From positions 17,254,001-17,318,000 of the forward strand of contig JAKSXM010000040.1 of assembly GCA_022575985.1 (NCBI GenBank): DNA of 64,000 nucleotides, in the 5' to 3' direction. The stretch's first letter is position 1, and every line of letters begins with the position of its first letter. Source of the stretch: Anagrus nilaparvatae. Taxonomy: Eukaryota; Arthropoda; Insecta; Hymenoptera; Mymaridae. The position numbers were made by a program, and so were the translations under genes. Shown one piece after another: positions 46,441 to 58,108 of this stretch. The notes below the pieces were generated by a model that was not told the origin of the DNA, did not search any database, and saw only the letters and a list, made by a program, of their open reading frames with translations.

Positions 46441-47580
46441 TTCCTAATATATATATATATATATATACTAGCAAAAGTTGGAGGGGGGGGGCTCCGCCCC
46501 CCCCCTGTGTCACATTTCCTTCTGTTTGTGTTGCTTCAAAAAATCATTTTTCATTGCAAATTTATAATTATGCAAACACATTTAGAATTTTCGAATGAGA
46601 CTCAGTCCCTCCTGTTCACATTTACTTCAATACTTTTCTGTTGCTTAAAAAAATCATGTTTCTCTTCAAATTTATAATTATGCAAACACATTCAAACTAT
46701 TCAGAGCAGCGTAGGTGAATCATTAATGAAAAATTATAGGTTCTGATTGATTCTCTAGTTATAATAGAGAAAATAAAAAAATTTAACTTAGTACGTATAA
46801 ATTAGTGCCAAATTAAATAATTAAGTAATAAAGTATAAATACCAATTGTGTCAGTAAAATTTAATCATATTTTTTAGGTATTTCACTTTTTAAGCAAATT
46901 TACAAAAAATTTTATATATCCTAAAAATAGTAAAAATTGAATGTCTCCAAAAGTAAGAAATCTGAGTCAGAAAACTATAGCCTATGTTATCCGAATACTT
47001 TTATTCTTTATTATGACACTGGTTTCATATCAAGTGGTTCGGCGGTTCTTGAGTCATTAGGGTACAGACAAACAGACAAACAGAAAAACAAACAAATATA
47101 TAATATACAATAATATAATAAAAACAATCAAATAATATAATATACTATACCCTAAAATTTGAGTTGAATATATATAATATATAGTAAAAAATTTTAAAAA
47201 TATTTTATAAAATTTTAAAGATACCTCCGTTTTGAATAAAAATTTCAGAGAATACGTAAAAATTAGTGCTGAATTGAATACTATGAAGTGCGATACCAAA
47301 ATTTTTCGATAGTATCGAGATATTTCAATTTTTGATAAAATTTTTAAAAAATGTTATCAAGTTCAAAAATACTAAAAATTAAATATCTCAAAAACTACGA
47401 TAGTTAATCAGAAAATATAGGGCCTATGTCACCCGCATTTTTTTTTTCTTCATTTTGACGCTGGTTTCATGCCAATCGGTTCGGTGGTTCTTGAGTCATT
47501 AGGGTACAGACAAACAGACAAACAGACAAACAAACAAATAAATTTTCAAATATATATAGTATTAAGATATATATATATTC
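46441..47580. mobile_element. RTE-like non-autonomous repeats ending in CAGACAAA runs
   Basis: After an (AT)n tract there is ACTAGCAAAAGTTGG and a strong GC hairpin (46481-46506). Two direct copies offset by about 420 bp then end GGTTCTTGAGTCATTAGGG and (CAGACAAA)n at about 47040-47095 and 47490-47540. Such tails are common at 3' ends of RTE-type LINEs and their short derivatives. No RT is present. Confidence 0.5.
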
Positions 47581-48479
47581 ATATTTACTATAAATCTTCT
47601 ACATACATACCTAATTCATAACTACTATTAGCTTACAATTATAACTTAATCAACTAATCATAAGCGTAATCTTAATATATCCTAATATAAATTACTTTAG
47701 ATTTAACAAATACGTAATCTTTTATCGAAAATCGCTTGTACTCTAAAAATGATTAATGGAAATATTATTAAATAATAATAAAATTGGCAATCCATAATGT
47801 ATGAACAAAAAAATGCTTCTGAGAGCTTATAAACCAGACGAGAAGCTGTATAACCGATTAATCGTAACTACAATTAACTCTATCCTAGTTTCCTGAAGCT
47901 GATATCAAAAGAAAACAGAGCTTTTCTAAACTGGTGCTGTTATTAACTAACTCACCAACGCTGTATAGCGTTTTATCTCATCGACACTCAACTTGGGTTG
48001 AAAGTTTTTTTTTCTATAACAAATTAATCAAATTTATTAAATTGGCCTCTCTCTTTCTCCTACGATTTGTAAATATCATAAAGTTTTGCAAAATTTTTTC
48101 AAACAACCTCTTTGTCATTCTGGTATCAGGCATACACCTGTGTATATAAATATTATGAAAACTATTGTTTAAAATTTTTTATTTTTTATTGTCTTAACAA
48201 TATTATATCTCTGTTTTTCTTGCTCCATTTGACTTTCTCAATACAAAATTTTTATAAATAAATAAATTTAAAAATAAATATTTACGTACAAAAAAAAATA
48301 AAAAGAAAGAGGAGAAAAGGAAGGAAATCATACTCAACACATAACGAATAATAAAAATATTAATTTCATTTTTTTTTCACTCACGCGTTCATTATATGGC
48401 AACATTTTAAATATACCTCATATTCATAAATGAAATCTATTAAATAAAATTAATATAAAATACAAATAAAATTGTTTAG

Positions 48480-49340
48480 CCCCCAATCGTACCCTTTTTT
48501 TTAACTTTAAAAATAAAAAAATAATTTTCTATCGTACCCTGTTTAACATTTAAAACTAAAAATTTCATCTAAAGTTAGAAAAACTTTAAAAATAAGTTTT
48601 TTTATCGTACCTTATTTTACATTTAAAATTAAAAATTTCATCGTACCCTCTTTAACTTTAAAAATAAGTTTTTTTTTCGTACCCTCTTTAAAATCTAAAA
48701 TAAAATTTTATCGTTCTTTAGAAATTGTATCATTTTTCTCAAATATTTTCAATAAATTCTTGTTTTATAAATTAAATTACACTAAAATTTCATAAAATTT
48801 ATAACTTGAACCCTTTAAATTATTATCAAATCATTCAAAAATCATAAAATTTACCGAAATTGTATGATTTTTTCTAAAATAAATTCAATAAATTCTTTAT
48901 TTATAAATTAAATTACACAAAAATTTTATAAAAATTATAACTTGAACCCTTTAAATTATTATAAAATCATAAAATTTACCGAAATTGTATGATTTTTTCC
49001 AATATTACCTATAATATTCTTGTTTTACAAAATAAATTACATTATAATTTTATAAAATTCACCAATTTTAACCCTTTAAATTACAATAAATTAGTCAAAA
49101 ATCATAAAATTTACCGAAATTGTATGATTTTTTTTCCAATATTTTCAATAAATTCTTGTTTTATAAATTAAATTATATCAAAATTTTTTTAAAATTATCA
49201 ATTTTCATCCTTTAAATTATTATAATTAATCCAAAAATAATAAAATTTACCGAAATTGTATGATTTTTTCCAATATTTTCAATAAATTCTTGTTTTATAA
49301 ATTAAATTATATCAAAAGTTTATAAAAATAATTGTTGTTT
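48480..49340. repeat. Two diverged tandem arrays
   Basis: 48480-48710 repeats ATCGTACCCT(T/G)TTTAAC every 60 bp or so. 48715-49340 has about five copies of a 125-130-bp unit with AAAATTTACCGAAATTGTAT, ATTTTCAATAAATTCTTG and GAACCCTTTAAATTATTA. Confidence 0.8.
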
Positions 49341-49470
49341 TGTGTATCGCCCATTTTTTGATGAATAAATTCTTGTTTTATCTTTTTTAATGACCAGTAC
49401 TGGGCTACATGAAAAGAAACTTTAGAAGGTTCTTTTAATTTTTTTCATAGATGTTTTTTTATTTTTTTTA

Positions 49471-49505
49471 GACGTTTCGCCTATTTTATTATAGGCCTTT
49501 TCAAT
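49471..49505 (-). ncRNA. Degenerate hammerhead-like motif
   Basis: The minus strand reads TTGAAAAG, stem GCCTAT/ATAGGC, then GAAACGTC. The GAAAC-GTC part and the stem fit a hammerhead ribozyme with a two-base stem III, but two core bases (C3 and G8) are changed, so activity is unlikely. It resembles the better motif in the Penelope element at 60199. Confidence 0.35.
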
Positions 49506-49722
49506 AACTATAACATATAATTATAAAATTGATATAAACTAATTATAATTTATCATTTTATTTTATTTAAATTGGATTTGAACAAAGTAAGCTGAAAAGT
49601 CATATTATAACAATATGATTTACTCTTTGTTTTCACCCTTTGAGAGCTAGTTGATGGACTTAAGCTGTCAATTTTGCCAATCCGAAATTAAATTTGAATT
49701 TAGCTACCTCAAAATCATACAT

Positions 49723-50863
49723 TTAAGGGGGATCATTGGGTACGGCGCTCGAATTTCGAGTGATTTTTAAGTCGAAATAAAAAAAGAACGGTTCGAGGAA
49801 ATTTAATGAAATTTTTTTTATTAACAAAGAATGTATTTAAGATTACAAAAATTTTTTTTTTTTTTGTTTCCATGACGTCATGCCGGTGAATGAGAGATTA
49901 TTGAGAGGCACAAAAAAAAGGTGCGTTGCGGTGTGCAGGATAACCCAATTTAGGATCGTCTGAAAAAAAAAATATATATATATTATTTTTCTTAAAGCTT
50001 AAAGCCAGGGATCAACGTAAAGTTTTTTCAAAAATTTTCATTTTTCACGCTGTGACGGAAAAAATAAAAAAAAAGTCAAAAAAGTGCCCTGTTTTTTTTT
50101 TGTAATCGGTCCTAAAAATTTTCTGGGGCAGTTATAAAAAAAAACTATACGTCAATCCCTGGCAAATACTGTGAAAAGTGACTTGTGAAAAGGGCAAATT
50201 AATCGGTTGAGTAGCTTTTCCGTTATAGTGCACTGATTTGAAAAAACACGTTTCGAGAAAAACGCGTTTAAAGTTTAAAAACAAGTTTTTCCATATATAA
50301 AATTAAATTTTTTTTTATTTTAATTTTTTTTCTGTTGGTACAACTTATTAGGAAGAGAATAAAATAAGAAAATTGAAAATCGGTTCAGTAGTTTTGGAGT
50401 TATGTCATTCAAAAGATTGAAAAACGCGTTTTTAAAAAATGAGCAAAAATTTTAAACGTCGAAAAAAACAAAAATATGAGTTGAAAATTACTTAAATACT
50501 TAACTGACCAATCTTCTGCGATTCCGGGACCATACAGCAATCCTTCAACTTCCTCAAATTCCATCTCTTGAGCAGCATTTTCTTCTCTTAATTCCATTTT
50601 CCGGTTTTTAGCTAACTCGGTATGTACTTAAAATGCTGTCTGATGCTTTATTTTAGACCTATTAACGGAATTCAAGCAGCAACTGCGTTCAAATTTTAAA
50701 AATATACGTCTGCGGCGCGCGCTATTATGCCTCATAGAATCAAAAATAAAGCGAATTTCAAAACAAAATTTTTTTTCCATATTCTTGAAACATATGCGAA
50801 TACATTAAAAGAAAAAAAAAATTTTCGTTGTCGGAAAAAAAATTAGCCAATGATCCCCCTTAA
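49723..50863. mobile_element. TTAA-targeting element (1133 bp) carrying a start exon
   Basis: TTAA tetramers at 49723-49726 and 50860-50863 flank ends GGGGGATCATTGG and CCAATGATCCCCC (perfect inverted match). Unlike the other TTAA MITEs here it contains a plausible first coding exon on the minus strand. It may be an internally deleted copy of an autonomous element. Confidence 0.8.
50505..50597 (-). CDS. Possible first exon of a small acidic protein
   Basis: ATG at 50597 begins MELREENAAQEMEFEEVEG, then LLYGPGIAEDW, followed by a possible donor (CA|GTTAAGT). The N-terminus is acidic, which is frequent at the start of transposases. No downstream exon was identified within the element, so function is unknown. 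Confidence 0.4.
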
Positions 50864-51110
50864 GAATTTAGACTTTTTATTTTAGACCCATTCAGAATTT
50901 AGACTTTTAAATACATTTAAATAAGAAATAAACAAGACTTCCGCAGTGCTTCTGTGTTTTTATTCTCTTTAACGGCCAATAAATTGATTATGGAGCTTTT
51001 TACCCATTCAGAATTTTTTTAGGGATGACCTAAGAAATATCCAAAATTCAGAAGATTTGATCAAAATCTAATTCTCTAAGGTTATTGCGGGGTTCTTTAG
51101 ATATATAGTA

Positions 51111-51960
51111 ACGAGATATTAGTAACTTCCTAGTTACTATAAACTAGTTACTCTTACCTGTTATTTTATTTGAGCTGCTGCTTAGTTTGGTTGAAGGTTC
51201 GGAAAATTTAAGCTAGACTAGGGGACATATTTTTTAGTGCACAAATACACAATAAACTACACTGAGGGAAGAGCCAACCTCCTCTATCTCTATTAGAAAA
51301 CATAGAATAATAAATATTTTATAAAAATACTATTATTAATGCGAAATTTTTATTATAACATTAAATATAAAATTCTTTGTAATCTACTTAACCTTTTAAA
51401 TTATTAAAATTAAGACGTCAATAAATATTATAAATTAATACTTAATATTTTTTTGAGGTATAATAACTTTTTAATAATTTTTCTCTTCAAATTTATAAAA
51501 TACAAATTATAAAATAACTACTTACATTCTAAGTGGTCCCGTTTTTCCTAAATACCAATTGCAGAAATTACTCTCAATAAGTAGGAAATATTGATATTAT
51601 TTGAATGCTGAGCAATATATGAAGTAAATAAATATATTTTAATTTTTCTTATTTTTGCTTATTCAGAAAGTAAATAAATTGTTTGACATGACTTTGTCAG
51701 CATTTATAAAATTTAAAACTATAATTTAAAAAAACTATAATTTAATTTAATGTTAGGTGTCTGTTCTGTTAATTAATTAGATATATTGCACTTGTCTTTT
51801 TTTATTACTAATGAATCTTTTAGTAATTTGACACACCTTTAAGGAACTGTTTAAATAAATTGCTAGATTATAATTTGTCGTTATCTAATAAAAGCTTTAT
51901 TAAATATTAAATTTTATATATGTTTTAGTAATTACTCATACTTTTATCTTTATATTTTCA
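51111..51960. other. AT-rich DNA upstream of the acidic exon
   Basis: No upstream exon of the 51961 gene could be identified. Confidence 0.4.
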
Positions 51961-52095
51961 GAAAACAATCACGACTATGGCTAGTCTTTCTGAAATGGAG
52001 GGACCTGAACCAGCAGAGACAGACAATGACGAACAGGGAAGAGAAGACGAATATGAAGATTTCGCAGAAGAAAATGATAACCTAGCTGAATAAAG
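51961..52095 (+). CDS. Terminal exon of an unknown acidic protein
   Basis: A strong acceptor (TTTATATTTTCAG) precedes KTITTMASLSEMEGPEPAE, followed by an Asp/Glu-rich tail ending ENDNLAE and TAA at 52093-52095. AATAAA lies at about 52130. Either this is the last exon of a spliced gene, or the ATG at 51976 starts a 40-residue peptide. The exon's balanced codon use stands out from the surrounding AT-rich DNA. The gene is not recognised. Confidence 0.45.
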
Positions 52096-55000
52096 ATATA
52101 CCTTTATAAAATGTATTTTTAGCTTTATTAAATAAAAATGTAATATTATTATTTTATCTTTCCACGATTTGTACCGAAAATAATGCCTTTGAGCAAACTT
52201 TCAGTTAATTCAAAAAATAAAAAAATTGTATTTTTAGCTTTATCAAATTAAAAAAAAAAACTAATAATATAAATAAGTTATATTGATTCTGAAATTAAAA
52301 GCATTGTATAAATTTTATAAATATCTTTAATGGTTGAAATAATTTTTTAGTTGTAAAAGAATTGAAACAAATGCCATAAAAAGTCACTATACATAAAATT
52401 GCAGAATACTGCTTATAACCTATTCTAAAAAGGAGTTGTTGCTATGCACATTGTTGTATATTGTTATCGCAATAAAAGCGTTTTTATTGGCTACTAATAT
52501 CGACTCAAAATAATCGATGTGTATTTATGTATTCATAGTATTAGTAATGTTTATTTATTGCAGAAAAAATATATACATAACCTAAATTTAAATTATTTTT
52601 TTTATTGATAAAAATTAAAATACATATTTTGTTGATTAGTCGAAAATTGATATTCCAATAAAAGTATAGGAATTATAAAAGTATATACGGTTATTATTTG
52701 AAAAGTAAAAAATTACATGAAAGTAAAAAATTTCTTATTAATAATTCAGCTCATTTACAAATTAACCGGTATTTTAATCCAAATGGGAGTATAAAATGAA
52801 ATGTTCAAATAAATTCATAAAAGCATCAGTTATTATGATAATATAATAAGTAATAAGTAAAATTATTAAATGGTGAATATCCTATATTCCTATTCTAAAA
52901 AAGACATTGCTCATCACAACAGTAACTATATACATTGTTATAGTTAAAGAATCATTCGAAAAAGACATGTTTAAGAAGATTAAAATTTACGCGGATGTTT
53001 AAAATATCCCGCATAATACATACAGTGTTAGATTTTGACTTGGTCTTATCTGCAAGTAATAATCAATTTTATGAATAATTCTAATAGTGGACCCCGTTAA
53101 AAAAGAGAATTTAAACTGATTATACAGAAATCACGTTAAATAATTAGGCTTTAATATATTAACAAATACCATATTTAAAGGTTCTCCGACACGTCCAGTA
53201 ATCGAGGTTGCAAGGGTGTGTGTAAGATTACTTAAAATAATTCGAGTTTTGGGATTTAAAATAATTTTGATATAGAGACTGAAAGATTTAAAAATTATTT
53301 GAATTTATATGCTCTAGTAAACTGAAATACCTCTGGAAGAAGAGCAGGGAAGAGGTATTTTTTCTGTAACTGAAATGAAAAATGGTCTGTTAAAGGTATT
53401 TTTAAATCGGTTATTTTTATCTTAGTTATCTGATAAAATAACGCTGGGTGTTCTGAACCGCAGCGATATCCACCACCCCAACCTTCTCCCTATGCATAGC
53501 TGTTAAAAGTAACTCTTGCAAATGTACAAAAAAATAGTTTATTCATGAAAAATTAGTACCATACAATTTGCTACTTTTATTTTAAAATTTATATCTCCAG
53601 CACAAGAAAAAATCTCGAAAAAAATTAAAATAGTCTAAAAAGTCTTAAAAAATCGACATTTTCAATCACTTTTGTATAGAGCCAGATGTATGAATTTTTG
53701 AATTAATGAACAAATTTTGGTCCTTCCTGCGCTCTAAGAAAATTATAAAAATTACTGTAATTATCAAAAATTTACTAACCTTTCGTAAAAAAATTATTAT
53801 TTTTTAAAAATTTAGAGACGTTAAAACTAATTCTAAGGGTAAAGTTAATTTATTTAGTGAAATCATTTATTTTAAACAAAAGGCATGAACTATGAGCTAT
53901 CCCCTTGTCAATCATCAACCTCAGTGAAACTCATATTAAATTTGAAACTCATATCATAATTTCGTTGGCATTACTATTCCGTGAAAATATTACTCAAAAT
54001 TTTTTGCACATTTTAGTTAACAATTCATTAAAAGTCATTATTTTTTTTTTTATTGAAATAGTTAATTTTTTAGTTTTTCTCCTCTTTTTTAAGCTCAAAC
54101 GAAAAATTTTTTGACCTCCAAAATTCATAGGATTATTCATAGTATTAGTCATGTTTATTTATTGCAAAAAAAAATAAATGTATATATAACCTAAAATGAA
54201 ATTATTTTTTTTTTTGGTAAAAATAAAATACATGTTTTTTTAATTCGTCCAAAATTGATAATTCAAAAAAAGTATACAGGGTTATATTTTTTTTTCTTAT
54301 TATTATTTTAAAAGTAATAAATTACATAAAAGTGAAAAATTTGTTTTTAAAAATTTACCTTATTTACATAAAGGAACTGCTATTAACATGGAACATGTTA
54401 ATTTGTTGGGGTATTTGATTATGTTTGGCACGGTAGAGGGGGGAGTGACGTTTTTAGGTGGGTGGAGTAAAATGGACTATGAATTGGTCAAATTTTTTAC
54501 TATTTTTTGAGCTTGACTATTTCATGAATTCGTCAATTACACATTTAGGGTGTAAAATATACATTGTAATTTTGTTAAAATGGAAAATGTTTGTTAGAAA
54601 GGGTATTTGGTGTTATTTGTTAATATTTTTATTGGTTTCACTCAGGATCAAGAATTTTTCAGCATGGTTGTAATATCATATAGTATACTCATTAAAAGTT
54701 TAATAAGAAACAGATTTGTAAAAATTAATTTTTTATTCGTATATAAAGTATTTATTATATTATAAGTATATGTTTATTGAATGGAGTATTTCAAAAAGTT
54801 TGGCTTGGCAAGGGGGGGGGTTGAAAAATTAACGTTTTTAGGGGGGGTGGTAAAATATTGATGTTTTTAGGGGGAGGGGGTGAAAAATTGACGTTTTTAG
54901 GGGTGGGGTGACAAAGAAACATTTTTAAAGGGGGGCTTAGATTATTTTCAATTTAGAATAATTTGAAGTGGGAGTCAAGGCCTAATCAGGCCCTGATAAG

Positions 55001-55500
55001 TTCAAGAACTTAGAATACTTTAAGTTTATGGATTTAGGATAATTTATATTTCAGGATTTATTGTAATTTCGGTTTTTGGATTTATTATCGTTATAAATGA
55101 ACATGTTTGATGCTCGTTGGTTGTGTATAGTTAAACAAACTGGAAATTCAAAAAAAAGCGTCAGTTTTTGTAATAATATAATAAGTAATAAATAAAATTA
55201 TTAAATATTAAATATCCTATCCTAAATATGGGTTAGTCATCGATTCGGTAACTATGTACATTGCCATCGCTAAAAGAGTCATTCTGATTGGCTCATACAA
55301 ATTTCATTGTTAATAGGTAAAAATTAATTTTTTATATTATGTTTTTATTATTTTTGAGGTTAGTTAATTAGTTGAGTAGTTGATATCAATAAAAAAATTA
55401 AAGTAAAAATAAATTTTGGTATTTAAGCAAATAATTAAGGTTGAAAGTTTTAAATCATTCTGCGCGCGACGCGCCCCTAATACTAGTTATTTATTAATGT
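52096..55500. repeat. AT-rich DNA with dispersed direct repeats
   Basis: 52530-52700 (TTCATAGTATTAGTAATGTT, ATAACCTAAA) recurs at about 54134-54290, and 52810-52960 recurs at about 55150-55290 (ATAATATAATAAGTAATAA). A G-rich segment at 54800-54940 (AGGGGGGGTGGTAAAA repeats) lies between. No gene is seen. Confidence 0.5.
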
Positions 55501-55559
55501 AGTGAAGAAAAAAAAATTGTATAAAATAGAACTTCAAGTGCAATTGAAATAATACGGGA

Positions 55560-56480
55560 AGGTATAATATTTGAGAACGTGATAAATACCTGCTTGTATT
55601 GAAATAGACAGCCGTGAAGAACTAATATAGCTGCTTTTTTAAAATCAATAGTGAAATTTTTTATTTGCCCGTTGATCTCTGGTATTATTCCAAAAATTTT
55701 TGTTAAAATGGTTTCAGATGTATTATGCTATTGGCGATTGCTTAAAATGACAATAGCTGGAAATGCCGGAAAATATTTAGGAATTAAGTTTTCTTTTCAT
55801 ACATTTAAGTAATACGTAAAAGGATTTTATTTGAATATTTTATAGTTATTTACCGAATCGAATTTCCTATTATGAATCGTGTACAAGTTGAAAAACTTTA
55901 GATGATGTGGCAACACCTGAAAATAATAAATTAAAAAATTTAATTATAAGCATGTATACTTTATTTGATTGAATAAAAGTTATTTAAAAAAATTTTAAGC
56001 GAACTACCTTGGAATGTTCCACCCATTAAAAAATCGATGACATTCTTCTTATTTTTTAGCATTCCAAGACTGTGGTCAGTTATAAATATTAAACTCGTAG
56101 ACCGATCATGTTGACAATAGATTCAACCACGATATAAACCTTTGATTAGAGCGTAGCTGTAAGTAATTCTGCAAGTTGTGGAACGTCTTTTGGATTCTTT
56201 GGCCTGTATTATAACCTGGCCTGTCTCATTTTATAAGCCACATCTTTAAATTTTATTTCGTATAGAACATCAGTAAAACTAAAATTTAATACCAATTAGT
56301 ATTAAAATTACATAAATAGTATAAAAAAGCAAAAAAAATTTCTTACAGTCCATCGAGTTTTAAAACGTCGTTAAAAATATCGACTAATTTTTCGTTGCAC
56401 TGTCTTTATAATAAAGCAGCCCTTTTTAATAATACACCGTTGAACCATTCCTTGCACCAGGCAATTTTTTTACTTTCGAC
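55560..56480 (-). pseudogene. Second, decayed MULE transposase
   Basis: Minus-strand exon-like pieces in order are IAWCKEWFNGVLLKRAALL and EKLVDIFNDVLKLDGL (donor ACT|GTAAGA near 56348); KFKDVAYKMRQARL and KDVPQLAELLTATL; LIFITDHSLGMLKNKKNVID and FLMGGTFQ (donor CAAG|GTAGTT); GVATSSKVFQLVHDS after a TTTTCAG acceptor near 55920; and FGIIPEINGQIKNFTIDFKK with HGCLFQYKQ at 55580-55690. GGTFQGV-ATSSKVFQL corresponds to the DGTF...YQL block of MULEs, here with the catalytic Asp changed to Gly. IDFKKAA and GCLFQY match the second Asp block and the CxxH block, with His lost. Several stops confirm that it is dead. It is a different subfamily from the 6234-17690 gene. Confidence 0.6.
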
Positions 56481-56609
56481 ATCTTTTTTTCTTTAAATAA
56501 GTCATGTAAATTACAAAAAAAAATACTTTTTTATTTTTTGACCAACTTTCGGTTTTTCCAAGTCTTTTTTATTATGATAAGGTTTTTCAAGTTAAAAAAT
56601 ACAACAGTA

Positions 56610-57120
56610 ATTAAGGGGGGAAGGCTATGAAATGCTATACTTTTTCAGATATGATTTTTTTATGAAGGAGTTGAAATAAATTAATAAAATTTTAGGAGAA
56701 TATTTTTTAATTATTAAATTCGAAAATTCTCAATTTTTGAGAAAAAAATTTTTTCAAGATGGCAGAGTTACAGCAATTGAAAGTCGGCATGTTTTGAAAT
56801 TGGTGTGACATCTGGAACATCAAATATAAGTCTTAAAAAATAAAAAAAAAATGTCTTTAAAACACTTGTATGATTTTGGGAACGTTTTTTGAAAAGTTGG
56901 CTATTTTTCCGGACTTTAAAATATGCCAAAAGGTGCCTTAAACTTAAGATATTTTACAACACGTAGGTTCATCTAGAGCGAAATTTAGGGCGTTATTTAG
57001 ATAACAATAGAAATCGGTACGCGCCAATTTTTTTTTTTTAATGTAAGAAAAAAACTACATGATTGATTGTGAGTAACGTTAATTTATTATGTTTGAATTT
57101 TAACGTCTGGTCATATGAGT
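56610..57120. other. Possible TTAA-MITE end and spacer
   Basis: TTAAGGGGGGAAGGCTATG near 56611 resembles the ends of the other TTAA elements, but no matching inverted end was found to the right, so the copy may be truncated. No gene. Confidence 0.35.
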
Positions 57121-57184
57121 AAACTTGTGTATAAAAAATATATAAACGACCTTTTCCAGACAATTATTTTATTTATTTAAATTA

Positions 57185-57228
57185 AATCCAATATTTCGAG
57201 CATAAAATCTTGCTCCTCTTCAGGGATC
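57185..57228 (-). ncRNA. Hammerhead-like motif, inverted copy
   Basis: The same motif as at 60199-60242, on the minus strand in the left inverted arm, without base changes in the core. Confidence 0.55.
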
Positions 57229-58108
57229 TACAACAATTATTGTACATAAAAATATAAAATTAGAAAGATGTTTATATGTATATATATATACTACTATAAC
57301 GAATAATTGATAATTTTGGTATTTACATTTAATGGTATATAAAAATTAATATAACGTCAATATAAATTGTCCATATAAATATAAATATATAAATAATCTG
57401 TACTTATAACTAGTTAACATTTTTTTATAAATGAACATTTTGTTATTAAAATTAAAGATAACAATAAAAATATTGCACGTTGATTTAAAGTTACTAAATC
57501 ACTGAACTGGTTTTATAATGCGCATGCCTATCTAAAAATGTTTTCTTAAATGTGTTAGTGGCGTAAATGCTATATTGAGAGTACATATGTACATTTTACA
57601 GGTTGCCAACGTAATTTTTGGAATTATGTAGTACAGTTATTTATGATTGGTAGTAATGAGGTTTTAGTGTAATATCAAAAATTTTTTTATGATATTTTGT
57701 CAATGATAACATTATATGAATCTACAAGTTTGTCACAGTCAGATTTTTTATTGATTGCATGAATGATGTTTTTTTGTATATAGACTGTTTCAGCAAAGGA
57801 TCTTTTATGGAAATTTGATTCTCTGTGTAATATTTCAACGTTGTCATAATCAAATTTGTGTTCATTATTGGTTTCTAGAACGTGTTTGCTTATAACATTA
57901 TGATATTTACTAGATAGTTTGATGTTTTTTTCATGTTCAGAGGATCTAGTTTTCAGTAAACGTTTTGTTTGGCCGACATAAGTTTTAGGGCAATGTTTGC
58001 AGTTGATTTTGTAAACTAAATTTTTATTATTGCACTTTTTTAAGGGGTCTTTACCAGTCCAAAGGCAATGTCACAGTATTATATAACACAATTAATTATA
58101 AAAGTGAC

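Larger units (their letters stand above)
49620..51110. mobile_element. Family C MITE copy split by a TTAA element
   Basis: 49640-49722 has TTGATGGACTTAAGCTGTCA and TTTGAATTTAGCTACCTCAA, as in the TGACAGCT elements. After the TTAA insertion the sequence resumes at 50864, with the end phrases AACGGCCAA and GGTTATTGCGGGGTTCTTT near 51095. Confidence 0.6.

Noticed and set aside
47057..47299. 80-codon hydrophobic minus-strand ORF
   Set aside because: Made from (CAGACAAA)n tails and AT-rich repeats. The apparent membrane segments come from AT bias.
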